From: Acidimicrobiia bacterium
GTDB taxonomy: Bacteria > Actinomycetota > Acidimicrobiia > Acidimicrobiales > MedAcidi-G1
DNA: 64,000 nt
Assembly: GCA_012959995.1 (NCBI GenBank)
Contig: DUCC01000016.1
Location: 26,492-90,491 of the forward strand
Direction: 5' to 3'
Shown here: one piece after another, positions 37,049 to 46,771 of the stretch
Layout: each line of letters opens with the position of its first letter
How positions within the stretch are numbered: position 1 is the stretch's first letter
Program-made: the position numbers and the translations under genes
The notes under the pieces: model-generated
Told to the model about the DNA's origin: nothing
The model's input: the letters and a program-made list of their open reading frames with translations, nothing else
The model's database searches: none

Positions 37049-37960
37049 TCAGCCCTGGCGCACCAAAGCCAAAATGTCACCAAAACCTCGAGCGCTGGCC
37101 CGTTGCTGATCTTCGCGATATTTCAACAAGGCACTAATGGTGCTGGCAAAAGCTTCTTCATCGAGGTCATCTACCCCCACGGTTACTAATGCTTCTGCCC
37201 AATCAATGGTTTCTGCTACGCCCGGTGGCTTATAGAGCCCCATTTGGCGCAGTTCGGCCGCTACCAGCGCTACATCACGAGCCAACGATAAAGAAACTTC
37301 GGGGGCACGAAGCCGCAAAATCTCTATTTCTCGCTCTACCCCCGGGTGCTCGACCCAGTGGTAAAAGCAGCGTCGTTTCAACGCATCGTGTACGTCACGG
37401 GTGCGGTTTGAGGTGATGATGACCACCGGGGGTTGCTCAGCCGTAAAAGTGCCAAGCTCAGGCACGGTGACCGAATAATCCGAGAGGATCTCCAACAAGA
37501 AAGCTTCAAACTCGTCGTCTGCTCGATCTACCTCATCAATGAGCAGAACCGGTGGGGTCCCACTCTCAGAAGCCAAGGCTTGCATAAGTGGCCGGCGAAT
37601 TAAAAAACGCTCCTGGTACATCTCGTCTTCGAGGGTTTTGGTTTCAAGACCTTGTGCTGCTCCGGTGGCTTCGGCGGCCCGCAGGTGAAGCAACTGTTTG
37701 GCGTAGTCCCATTCGTAAACCGCTTGGGCCGCATCGAGGCCTTCGTAACATTGCAAGCGAATAAGTTTCCCACCGCTGGCCGCCGCCAACGCTTTGGCCA
37801 CTTCGGTTTTTCCTACCCCGGCTTCGCCCTCTAAAAGCAGCGGGCGTTTAAGCCGTAAGGCCAAAAATATTGCGGTGGCTAGCCCCTGATCAGCCAAATA
37901 GTCTTGGTTGCCCAAAATTGTCTGCACCTGGTCGGCAGAGGTAGCGTCGTGAATGTTCAT
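37049..37960 (-). CDS. coxD: CoxD-type MoxR-family AAA ATPase
   Basis: A 303-residue AAA ATPase with Walker A GEAGVGKTEVAK near residue 43, Walker B LLIDEVDRAD near 140 and the sensor 1 stretch VIITSNRTRD near 180, followed by a C-terminal lid helix. CoxD works with CoxE to sulfurate and activate the molybdenum site. The ATG start has no strong ribosome-binding site. A 38-base spacer separates it from coxM upstream, so a single transcript from coxS to coxE is probable. Confidence 0.92.
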   Translation of the reverse strand: MNIHDATSADQVQTILGNQDYLADQGLATAIFLALRLKRPLLLEGEAGVGKTEVAKALAAASGGKLIRLQCYEGLDAAQAVYEWDYAKQLLHLRAAEATGAAQGLETKTLEDEMYQERFLIRRPLMQALASESGTPPVLLIDEVDRADDEFEAFLLEILSDYSVTVPELGTFTAEQPPVVIITSNRTRDVHDALKRRCFYHWVEHPGVEREIEILRLRAPEVSLSLARDVALVAAELRQMGLYKPPGVAETIDWAEALVTVGVDDLDEEAFASTISALLKYREDQQRASARGFGDILALVRQG

Positions 37961-37998
37961 AGCAGCAGGCTACGAGACGCAGCACCCAACTGCGATGG

Positions 37999-38823
37999 TT
38001 AGCGGCCCGACTCCTCAAGACCCCGGCGGGTCAACACTCGTGCCAAATGTTTGCGGTACTCCACCCCGGCGTTCAAATCGGCCGACGGTTCGCAACCTTC
38101 CGCGGCTTGCTCCGCAGCCTCTGTGGCCGTAGCGCCAGCGTTGACTGCTGTTTCAACCGCACTGGCCCGAATTGGTCGGGCATCCATGTTTACTAAACCG
38201 ACCCCGCATTGCCCGTTGTTGACCACCACTGCGGCGCCCACAATGGCCCAGTCTTGGGCTCGGCGGTTGAACTTTTGGAACGACCACTGCGCATCTGGCA
38301 TTTTTGGTACGCGTATTTCAACCAGCATTTCGTCTTCGGCCAAAGCAGTTTCTAAAAACCCGATGAAAAAATCGTCGGCGGCCACTTGTCGACGGCCCGA
38401 GGGGCCATCAATAACCACGCTGCCTCGCAAAGCAATCAAAGCAGCGGGCAAGTCAGATGCCGGGTCGCCGTGAGCTAAAGCACCACCCAGCGTGCCTCGG
38501 TGACGTACCTGGGGGTCGCCAACTTGGGCCGTAGCGGCGGCCAGCAAACCAATCTGTGAAGTAATCAACGAGTTGGTTTCTACCTCTCGGTGTTTGGTTA
38601 ACGCACCAATGGCTAATTCGTCGCCTTCGTCACGTACATAAGAAAGATCGTCAAGGCGCCCAATATCAATAAGCACCCCGGGGGCTGCCAAACGGTATTT
38701 CATGAGCGGAAGCAACGAATGCCCGCCGGCCAACAACTTGGCTTCGTCGCCGTGTTCGGCCAGTAGAGCCAAAGCATTTTCTGCTGATTCGGCTAAAACG
38801 TAATCAAAAGCGGCGGGGATCAT
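37999..38823 (-). CDS. coxM: CoxM, FAD-binding subunit of a molybdenum hydroxylase
   Basis: A 274-residue FAD-binding domain protein of the xanthine dehydrogenase/CoxM type. The flavin-binding loops are [14 protein letters not shown] near residue 32 and [16 protein letters not shown] near 110. The tail has the CoxM C-terminal domain (CO_deh_flav_C) with the [15 protein letters not shown] helix. It transfers electrons between the iron-sulfur subunit and the acceptor. It overlaps coxS by four bases (ATGA), giving a coxS-coxM coupled pair, while coxL is 3.4 kb away on the same strand. Confidence 0.92.
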   Translation of the reverse strand: MIPAAFDYVLAESAENALALLAEHGDEAKLLAGGHSLLPLMKYRLAAPGVLIDIGRLDDLSYVRDEGDELAIGALTKHREVETNSLITSQIGLLAAATAQVGDPQVRHRGTLGGALAHGDPASDLPAALIALRGSVVIDGPSGRRQVAADDFFIGFLETALAEDEMLVEIRVPKMPDAQWSFQKFNRRAQDWAIVGAAVVVNNGQCGVGLVNMDARPIRASAVETAVNAGATATEAAEQAAEGCEPSADLNAGVEYRKHLARVLTRRGLEESGR

Positions 38824-39278
38824 TGCGTGCCTCCTGCTTGCAGCACTGCTTTAACAATGTTGTGGTACCCGGTGCAACGACACAAGTTGCCTTCAAGACC
38901 TTCTCGCACTTCGGCTTCGTTAGCGTCGGGTTTTTCGTCCAGCAACGACACGGCGGCCATGACCATGCCCGGGGTGCAGTAACCACATTGCAGGGCGTGG
39001 CACTCATGAAAGGCTTGCTGCATGGGGTGCAAGGTGTCGCCGTCGGCCAAGCCTTCAATGGTGGTGACTTCTTGCCCGTCGGCTTGTACCGCCAACATGG
39101 TGCACGATTTCACCGCTTCACCGTTGACGTGAATGGTGCAAGCCCCACACGAAGATGAATCACAGCCCACATTGGTGCCGGTTAGTTCAGCTTGTTCACG
39201 TATGAAATGCACCAGAAGCGTGCGGGGTTCCACGTCGTGAGAAACCAGACTTCCGTTGATGGTTATTGACACCTGCAA
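38820..39278 (-). CDS. coxS: CoxS, two [2Fe-2S] subunit of a molybdenum hydroxylase
   Basis: A 152-residue ferredoxin-fold protein. The N-terminal cluster Cys are 39, 44, 47 and 59 (CDSSSCGAC ... C) and the C-terminal cluster Cys 98, 101, 133 and 135 (CGYC ... CRC), all present. It passes electrons from the molybdenum site to the FAD. The [14 protein letters not shown] and [12 protein letters not shown] segments are standard. The spacer to the preceding permease gene is 103 bases, so coxS may have its own promoter there. The order L, ABC genes, S, M is unusual. Confidence 0.94.
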   Translation of the reverse strand: MQVSITINGSLVSHDVEPRTLLVHFIREQAELTGTNVGCDSSSCGACTIHVNGEAVKSCTMLAVQADGQEVTTIEGLADGDTLHPMQQAFHECHALQCGYCTPGMVMAAVSLLDEKPDANEAEVREGLEGNLCRCTGYHNIVKAVLQAGGTQ

Positions 39279-39381
39279 GGGTGTGCCTCCTGATTATTTT
39301 GTGTTGACCTTACGCCAACTCTGCTTAGGGACTTTAGTCGTTGAAAACTCTGACCGACGCACCCGACGGACATCGAGTCTC

Positions 39382-40167
39382 TCATGGGGTCAACCGATAC
39401 AAACCACGGCGAGCAAAAAAGCCCGTCACGACGATCATGGCGGCCAAAGCAATCAGACCCGGCCAGGTGGTATTCCAGGCCACTTGGTCTAAAAACCCTT
39501 GGCGGGCCAGTTCTAAAACATTGGATACGGGGTTTAGGCGGGCCGCTGTGTGGAGCCAACCTTGCATGAAAGAAAGCGGCACTTGACCCACCGAAATAAA
39601 CAGAGCGCCAAAAGCCAGTACCTGAACCAGCATCAGCGAGCGGTGGGTTTTAAGTTTGTAAACAATAATCAAACCGGTCAAACAAAAAACGATAGCCATC
39701 GAAGCAGTAGCCAAGTAAAGGGCCGCCAGACCCAACAAACCGCCGGGGATAGTCAGCCCGCCGATAAGTAGCGAAACCAACAACACCGCCGTGGTGGGTA
39801 GAAAGGCCCGCAAAGCGCTGTAACCCACCGTGCCGACCAGCAAAGCCGAGTGGCTTCCCGGGGTCAATAAAAGACGATCAAAGAACCCATTTTCTATATC
39901 GTCGGCCACCGAGCCCACTCCACCGATTCCCGAAAAAACTGCGCCCTGAAGCGCCGCATAGGGGGCCATCCAGTTGTAGATGTTGGTTGTTCCGTAGCCA
40001 TCGATACGGGTAAGCGAACTAAACGACCCAGAAAAACTAACGACTAAAACCACCGGCATGACTACCGTAGGAATAATCAATACCGGACGGGCACGAATGC
40101 GCTGCATGCCCCGTATACACACCGCCCAAGCCACACGAGTAGAGGCTGACAATTCCTTCAGAGTCAT
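39382..40167 (-). CDS. ABC-2 type permease, DrrB-like (second)
   Basis: A 261-residue membrane protein with about six helices. The frame opens at 40278, but the ATG at 40167, two bases after the preceding stop, starts the conserved protein and avoids a long overlap. It shares the DIENGFFDRLL loop with the permease upstream, near residue 90, so the two are paralogs forming a heterodimeric exporter with the ATPase. Substrate unknown. It is the last gene of the three-gene ABC unit and lies before coxS. Confidence 0.87.
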   Translation of the reverse strand: MTLKELSASTRVAWAVCIRGMQRIRARPVLIIPTVVMPVVLVVSFSGSFSSLTRIDGYGTTNIYNWMAPYAALQGAVFSGIGGVGSVADDIENGFFDRLLLTPGSHSALLVGTVGYSALRAFLPTTAVLLVSLLIGGLTIPGGLLGLAALYLATASMAIVFCLTGLIIVYKLKTHRSLMLVQVLAFGALFISVGQVPLSFMQGWLHTAARLNPVSNVLELARQGFLDQVAWNTTWPGLIALAAMIVVTGFFARRGLYRLTP

Positions 40168-40169
40168 GA

Positions 40170-40967
40170 CTAGCTGGCCTTCAGTTTGGTATTTAGGGTT
40201 CGTACCGCACCCAAGATGGTGACCACCGCCAAGGCCGCTGGCACTCCCAGTGCTTGCAAGGCGTCCGAAGCCGACCACCCTTCAATAACCAATCGACGTA
40301 CGGGGTCAATGGTCCAAGTAATGGGGTTATTTTCGGCTACCTGTCGGTACCAGCCACTCATCAAGGAGGTCGGGAAAAAAGCCGACGACATAAATATGGT
40401 GACAAAAATCAAGGGGAAGGTTGCACTTACCGCCTCTTGCGACTGGGTACGGATGGCCATTATTTGCGCCATTCCTCCGATCGCTAAAACCAGCAATGCG
40501 GCGGTAGCAATGATGATGAGTGTTCCCGCAACGCCGCCTTTAATGGCCACGCCAAAAATCATGAAAACAGCAACAATGAACGAAGCTTTTCCGGCGGCCA
40601 CTACAGCGGTTCCACCGAGACGCCCCAACAAAATAGGCACCCGAGCCACCGGCGACGCCAACAGTCGGTCAAAGAACCCATTTTCAATATCTAAGGCCAG
40701 TTCGGTGCCGGCCGTGGTGCCGCCAAAAGAAACCGCTTGGATAATGCTGCCCGGCAAAATGAATGAAAGAAACGAGTCCACTTCGGGAAAACCAGGCAAG
40801 GCCAGAGCGCGGCCAAACTGTTGAGAATAAACGGCGGCCATCATCAGGGGGAAAACCAACCCGGGCATGATGGATATCAACTGGCGGCGTTCGTTGTTTA
40901 ACGACCGTCGCGCCAGTTGTAAAGTTTGCGTACCCGCTAGGCGCAGGCCGCCCAAGCCGCTACTCAT
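40170..40967 (-). CDS. ABC-2 type permease, DrrB-like (first)
   Basis: A 265-residue membrane protein with about six helices and the DIENGFFDRLL loop near residue 90, followed by VARVPILLGRLGG, which matches the DrrB / daunorubicin-type exporter class. It is paralogous to the permease just downstream. It overlaps the ATPase gene by eight bases, so the three genes are cotranscribed. The AFFPTSLMSGWYRQVAENNPITW end is typical for ABC-2 permeases. Substrate unknown. Confidence 0.87.
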   Translation of the reverse strand: MSSGLGGLRLAGTQTLQLARRSLNNERRQLISIMPGLVFPLMMAAVYSQQFGRALALPGFPEVDSFLSFILPGSIIQAVSFGGTTAGTELALDIENGFFDRLLASPVARVPILLGRLGGTAVVAAGKASFIVAVFMIFGVAIKGGVAGTLIIIATAALLVLAIGGMAQIMAIRTQSQEAVSATFPLIFVTIFMSSAFFPTSLMSGWYRQVAENNPITWTIDPVRRLVIEGWSASDALQALGVPAALAVVTILGAVRTLNTKLKAS

Positions 40968-41913
40968 GATGCTGGGTGGCTCCCTCTAAGCGGCGCCCGG
41001 TGGCTTCGGCGAACACATCATCCAAACTCGGGGCATCCAATTCGAGGTGAAGCACTTGAACCCCAGCCGATTCCAAAGATTGCACTACTTCGGCCACCTT
41101 GGCTACCCCGCCATCGAGGCCTACCGCTACTCGCCCGTTTCTGGCTGGCCGGTCAATGCCAAAGCGGCTCAGCACCGATTGGGCTTGATCAACGTGTTCG
41201 GGGTCAATGTCGATGCGCAAGGTGGGCGCCCCCACTGAAGCTTTAAGTTCAGCCGGGGTGCCTTCACGAACCAATCGGCCCTCATCAATGATGGCGATTC
41301 GGCCCGCCAGTTCATCGGCTTCTTCAAGATATTGGGTGGTCAAAAACACGGTGGTGCCTTGTTCTTGGTTGAGGCGCCGTACCTCTTCCCATAAGGCCAG
41401 ACGGCTGGTGGGGTCTAAACCGGTGGTCGGTTCATCCAGAAAAAGCACGTGTGGTTCATGGACGAGCGAGAGGGCCAGGTCTAAACGTCGGCGCATACCA
41501 CCGGAATAAGTACCGACCCGACGGTCAGCGGCGGCGGTAAGGCCGACTCTTTCCAAGAGCTCGCCACCTCGTTTTTTTGCTTCTGGGCGGGCGATGCCGT
41601 GCAGTACCGCTTGTAAACGCACCAGTTCGTTGCCGGTCATCAACGGGTCTATGGCGGCGTCTTGCAAAGCCACCCCAATGTTTTTTCGTACCTCAGCGGC
41701 CTTACTTACTACGTCAAATCCTGCTACTCGAGCCATCCCGCCGGTGGGGCGCAGCAAGGTAGTGAACATGCGCACGGCCGTTGATTTACCGGCGCCGTTG
41801 GGGCCGAGAAAACCAAAGACTTCGCCTTCTTCTACCGCCAGGTCAATACCGGCCACTGCTTTAAGATCGCCGAAGGATCGTTCAAGCCCTTGGGCCTCTA
41901 TTACGGTTGTCAT
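40960..41913 (-). CDS. ABC-2 exporter ATPase, DrrA-like
   Basis: A 317-residue ATPase of the DrrA class: Walker A GPNGAGKST near residue 37, signature YSGGMRRRLDL near 137, Walker B LFLDEPTTGLDP near 157, and the C-terminal extension of about 85 residues characteristic of DrrA-type exporters that ends in HLELDAPSLDDVFAEATG. It starts nine bases after coxL and overlaps the first permease by eight. Such ABC-2 systems usually export small hydrophobic or lipid-linked molecules. Its tight fit into the cox operon is unusual. Confidence 0.93.
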   Translation of the reverse strand: MTTVIEAQGLERSFGDLKAVAGIDLAVEEGEVFGFLGPNGAGKSTAVRMFTTLLRPTGGMARVAGFDVVSKAAEVRKNIGVALQDAAIDPLMTGNELVRLQAVLHGIARPEAKKRGGELLERVGLTAAADRRVGTYSGGMRRRLDLALSLVHEPHVLFLDEPTTGLDPTSRLALWEEVRRLNQEQGTTVFLTTQYLEEADELAGRIAIIDEGRLVREGTPAELKASVGAPTLRIDIDPEHVDQAQSVLSRFGIDRPARNGRVAVGLDGGVAKVAEVVQSLESAGVQVLHLELDAPSLDDVFAEATGRRLEGATQHHE

Positions 41914-41922
41914 GTGGTTCTT

Positions 41923-44211
41923 TTAACTTTCTTGGGCCGCCGCCAGAGCAGACCAGACTTTTTCTGGGCTGAGCGGCACATCGATATGGGTTACTCCTAA
42001 GGGGCGCAGCGCATCAATTACGGCGCTCTGCACGGCCGGGGTGGAGCCAATAGCCCCTGATTCGCCGATGCCTTTTACTCCTAACGGGTTGTTGGGAGTA
42101 GGGGTTTCGAGCGGCACCAACTCAAAAGAAGGCAACTCTGCTGCTGAGATAAACCCGTAATCGGCAAAGTTGGCGGTCTGAAGGTTGCCGTCGGCGTCGT
42201 AGACCACTTCTTCGTAAAGGGCTTGGGCCACCCCTTGGGCGATGCCGCCATGGCGTTGCCCTTCCACGATGAGCGGGTTGATTATGCGGCCCGCATCGTC
42301 GCAGGTGATCATTCGTAACAAGGTCACGCCTCCCGTTTCGGTGTCTACTTCGACCACCGCTACGTGGGTGCCAAAGGGGTAACTGCAAAGTAAATCTTCT
42401 TTTGATTCTTCGCTGAGGTCATCGGTAGCGGCGGCGATGTCGGCCCAGGTGCGGCTGACCGCTGGTGACCCAGCGACATGAAAAAGCCCAGCGGCTTTGT
42501 CGAGCACCACGTCGTCGACGTTGGCTTCCAAAAGATCAGCGGCTACCGAACGGGCACGTTCAACAATGGCCCCCGAGGCTTTGTGGATAGACGACCCACC
42601 CAGTTGGGTAGAGCGTGAACCAAAGGTGCCTACTCCTTGGGTGACCACATCGGTGTCTCCTTGTACGAACTCAATGTCGTTCATATCGATACCGAGTTGG
42701 TCGGCGGCGATCATAGAGAACGTGGTCATATGGCTTTGCCCATGAGAGAGCGCTCCCGAATAAATTCTTGCTTTGCCTTCTGGGGTGATTTCTACTTTTC
42801 CGTATTCGCTACCTCCGGGGGCGGGGCCTGCGGTGACCTCCACGTAGGTCGCTATCCCGATGCCGAGTTGTTTTGCTTCTCCGGTGGTGCGGCGTTGAGC
42901 TTGTTGTTCTCGCAAGGCTGGGTAGTCGGCGGCTTCTAAAGCGAGGTCCAAACTGCGTTCGTATTCCCCGCTGTCGTAGACCGTTCCTACCCCGGTAGTA
43001 ACCGGAAAAGAGTCGGCGGCTAAAAAGTTTTGGCGGCGTACCTCTACCGGGTCGAGGCCTGCTTGGAAGGACCAAAGTTCGACCGCTCGTTCAATGGTCA
43101 AGGTTGCTTCGGGGCGGCCGGCGCCTCGATACGCCTCGGTGGGGGTGGTGTTGGTGATGACGCTTAGCGCGCTGGTTTCTACGCTGGCTATTTCGTATAC
43201 GCCGGTGGTCATGGGCAAAGTAAACATGGGCAGGAACGCCCCTAAGCGGGCATAAGCGCCGGAGTCCACCAGCACTTCGAGTCGGTAGTGGGTGAGGTTT
43301 CCGTCGGCGCTTCCGCCCAAGGTGAAACGGTGCACGTGGGCTCGTCCTGGTCCCATGGCTTGCATGTTTTCGGTGCGGGTTTCAAACCAGCGCATGGGGC
43401 GGCCAATTTTTTGGGCCAGCCATGGCAGCAATACGTCTTCGGGGTAAGCGGCTATTTTGGCGCCGAAACCCCCACCCACGTCGGGAACAATAACTTGCAC
43501 CCCTCCGGTGGCTGTTTCTGCGTACAGGGTTCCGAGGACGCCTTTTACCCCTTGCGGGCCTTGATTAGAGGTCCAAAACACTAACTTGTCGCCGTCCCAG
43601 GCGGCGGCCGTGGACCGCACTTCAAGAGGGGCGGCTGCGGTACGTTGATGCGCTACCCGGCCGCTGGTAACCACGTCGCAGTTGGCAAAAAAAGTTTCGT
43701 CGGTGATGCCAGTTGCCATGCCGATGGCCGAAAAATCTATGGCCAGATTGGTGCCGACTTCTGCGTAGACCACCACTTCATCGGTGAGAGCTTCTTCCAT
43801 GTCCACCACTACCGGCAAAGGCTCGTAATCAACGAAAACTGCTTCGGCGGCGTCCACACCTTGGGTGGCAGTTTCACTGACAATGACCGCTACGCATTCC
43901 CCCACGAAACGCACCGTGTCGGTGGCCAAGATGGGGCGGTTCAACATGGGTTCGGGAAACATGGGTACTGCTCCGGGCAGAATGGAAGGCCCGTCGAGGT
44001 CGGCGGCCACCATGACGGCCAGCACTCCTGGCATGGTGAGGGCTTCGGAGGTGTCCACGTTGATGGTGGCGTGGGCCATGGTTGAACGTACGTAGGTAAC
44101 CGTGGCGGCGTTTTCTAGCAGTGGGTGGACTAAGTCGGCGGTGTAGGTAGCGCCAGTGGTTAAGAAACTTTCGTCCTCGCGACGTAAAACACGGTTGCCT
44201 AAAATACTCAT
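41923..44211 (-). CDS. coxL: CoxL-like molybdopterin-binding large subunit, form II
   Basis: A 762-residue molybdenum hydroxylase large subunit of the xanthine dehydrogenase family. It has the VPDVGGGFGAK motif at residues 243-252 and the active-site loop AYRGAGR at 360-366, the form II signature. True CO dehydrogenase (form I) would have AYRCSFR here with a Cys holding the copper. Glu717 in GIGES is the likely catalytic Glu. A GAGGAG ribosome-binding site (44218-44223) precedes the ATG. Together with coxS and coxM it should oxidise an aldehyde or heterocyclic compound; the substrate is unknown. It ends nine bases before an ABC exporter gene. Confidence 0.93.
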   Translation of the reverse strand: MSILGNRVLRREDESFLTTGATYTADLVHPLLENAATVTYVRSTMAHATINVDTSEALTMPGVLAVMVAADLDGPSILPGAVPMFPEPMLNRPILATDTVRFVGECVAVIVSETATQGVDAAEAVFVDYEPLPVVVDMEEALTDEVVVYAEVGTNLAIDFSAIGMATGITDETFFANCDVVTSGRVAHQRTAAAPLEVRSTAAAWDGDKLVFWTSNQGPQGVKGVLGTLYAETATGGVQVIVPDVGGGFGAKIAAYPEDVLLPWLAQKIGRPMRWFETRTENMQAMGPGRAHVHRFTLGGSADGNLTHYRLEVLVDSGAYARLGAFLPMFTLPMTTGVYEIASVETSALSVITNTTPTEAYRGAGRPEATLTIERAVELWSFQAGLDPVEVRRQNFLAADSFPVTTGVGTVYDSGEYERSLDLALEAADYPALREQQAQRRTTGEAKQLGIGIATYVEVTAGPAPGGSEYGKVEITPEGKARIYSGALSHGQSHMTTFSMIAADQLGIDMNDIEFVQGDTDVVTQGVGTFGSRSTQLGGSSIHKASGAIVERARSVAADLLEANVDDVVLDKAAGLFHVAGSPAVSRTWADIAAATDDLSEESKEDLLCSYPFGTHVAVVEVDTETGGVTLLRMITCDDAGRIINPLIVEGQRHGGIAQGVAQALYEEVVYDADGNLQTANFADYGFISAAELPSFELVPLETPTPNNPLGVKGIGESGAIGSTPAVQSAVIDALRPLGVTHIDVPLSPEKVWSALAAAQES

Positions 44212-44232
44212 TGGTTTCTCCTCACCAGTTGC

Positions 44233-44248
44233 GTGACATAAAAGTCAC
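44233..44248. promoter_or_regulatory. Inverted repeat in the coxL leader
   Basis: GTGAC (44233-44237) and GTCAC (44244-44248) flank six bases, giving a possible dyad operator 22 bases upstream of coxL. The element is short and could be chance. The remaining part of the 105-base spacer between divIC and coxL should hold the coxL promoter. Confidence 0.3.
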
Positions 44249-44316
44249 TGCCAAAAAGCGACCTTAGTCTTTAAACCCCGATTCTTGGTGTCCGGGTAAA
44301 GCCAATCTTGTGCTTT

Positions 44317-44633
44317 TTAAGTCCCGAAGGGCCACACGCCTTGTATTCGGTGGGCTGCGGGCGGAGGCGGCAGCACGGCGTAGGCTTCTTCGTCGAAGCG
44401 CACCAGATTGTAATCGGCGCGTGCGCGACGCTCTATTTCTTCGTCGGTGTTTAGGGCATCGATGCGAAGTTCGTACTCGTGGTTGAGGCGTTCGATTTCT
44501 TCCACTTGGGCGGCCAAAGCGGTGTGGCTGGCTCGTTGGTCAAGCCAGTCGTTAAAGGGGACCCCGCCCAGCGTAAACACGGCGAAGGCCGCGAGAGCCA
44601 ACAAAAAAGCGAGGGTGGCCAGACGGGAGCGCA

Positions 44634-44634
<1 letters not shown>
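44317..44634 (-). CDS. divIC: Septum formation initiator (FtsB/DivIC) family protein
   Basis: A 105-residue bitopic protein. One N-terminal membrane helix (LATLAFLLALAAFAVFTL) is followed by a coiled coil around residues 35-70 and a conserved ARADYNLVRFDEEAYAVLP end. FtsB/DivIC is part of the divisome and links FtsQ and FtsL. It uses a GTG start whose first base overlaps the TAG stop of eno. In actinobacteria it is normally followed by DUF501 and ppx, but here the next gene on this strand is coxL, 105 bases away. Confidence 0.9.
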
Positions 44635-45944
<1,310 letters not shown>

Positions 45945-45976
45945 CTACCCCTCTGTTTGCACGCTGAGGGGGACAC

Positions 45977-46019
45977 TTCGCGCTTTTAGCGCGAATAATT
46001 CGCGCTCTGTGCGCGAATT
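45977..46019. terminator. Tandem hairpins between mazG and eno
   Basis: TTCGCGCT (45977-45984) pairs with AGCGCGAA (45988-45995) around TTT, and AATTCGCGC (45997-46005) pairs with GCGCGAATT (46011-46019) around TCTGT. The two hairpins share the TTCGCGC arm and lie within 48 bases downstream of the mazG stop on the minus strand. There is no long T-run, so they may be a rho-dependent terminator or mRNA-stabilising element. The eno promoter must be downstream of them on that strand. Confidence 0.6.
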
Positions 46020-46023
46020 TCAC

Positions 46024-46767
46024 TTATTTTTTCCAATATTTCTGTCGAACAACATCATCTGCGTCAGCAAGGTCAAGCGAATCAGCGGCCGCCGCTGTTT
46101 CAGCGTCCCGTACGTTTTGGGCATATTCAGCAACCGTGCCCCGCAAAACATCTTCAGCGTCCCATCCTTGTTCTTGCCCCCACCCCACCAAAGCAAGCAA
46201 CAACTTTCCAAGATCATCTGCAGTGGCCAAGCCTTCGCTTAACCCCACCGCCGGCTCTTCGGGGCAAAACCCCAAAGCAGCTGACCGTCGCACCACCTTG
46301 GCGGCCCCCGCCAAAGCCGGCAGTTCTCGAGGAATGCCATCTAAAACTGAATCCCGGCCTTTTTCCTGTTTCTTAATGCGATCCCAGTTAGCGATCACCT
46401 CATCGGGGCCATCGACCTGCACCACGTCCTCCCCCTCCGGGGCAAACACGTGAGGGTGCCGTAAGCGCAACTTGTCGTAAATACCGTTCGCTACATCGGC
46501 CAGATCAAACCGGCCTGCATCTTGAGCCACCCGAGCATGAAAAACCACTTGGAACAACAAATCGCCGAGCTCTTCTTGCAGATCAGCGACCCCCTCCCCG
46601 GTTTCTTCATCTAAATTATCAAGCGCTTCAAGCACTTCGTAGGTTTCTTCCAACAAGTGGGGACGTAACGAAGCATGGGTTTGTCGAGCATCCCACGGGC
46701 ATTCTTTACGCAAAGTGTCGAGCAAGCCAACCAGTTGCGCAACCGACGCTGTTCTTTTTTCCGACAA
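46024..46767 (-). CDS. mazG: MazG nucleoside triphosphate pyrophosphohydrolase
   Basis: A 247-residue NTP pyrophosphohydrolase. The first MazG motif is KECPWDARQTHASLRPHLLEE near residue 20 with the Glu of LLEETYEV, and EELGDLLFQVVFHAR near 65 carries the paired acidic metal ligands. It clears non-canonical nucleotides. No ATG fits; the frame begins with a TTG at 46767, four bases after the ppiC stop. Its place between ppiC and eno is that of M. tuberculosis mazG between mfd and eno. Confidence 0.9.
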   Translation of the reverse strand: MSEKRTASVAQLVGLLDTLRKECPWDARQTHASLRPHLLEETYEVLEALDNLDEETGEGVADLQEELGDLLFQVVFHARVAQDAGRFDLADVANGIYDKLRLRHPHVFAPEGEDVVQVDGPDEVIANWDRIKKQEKGRDSVLDGIPRELPALAGAAKVVRRSAALGFCPEEPAVGLSEGLATADDLGKLLLALVGWGQEQGWDAEDVLRGTVAEYAQNVRDAETAAAADSLDLADADDVVRQKYWKK

Positions 46768-46771
46768 AAAA

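Noticed and set aside
40168..40278. N-terminal extension of the second ABC-2 permease
   Set aside because: It lies inside the first permease gene; the start at 40167 fits family length and the 2-base gap.
41923..44211. Aerobic CO dehydrogenase form I
   Set aside because: The active-site loop is AYRGAGR, without the Cys-containing AYRCSFR of form I.
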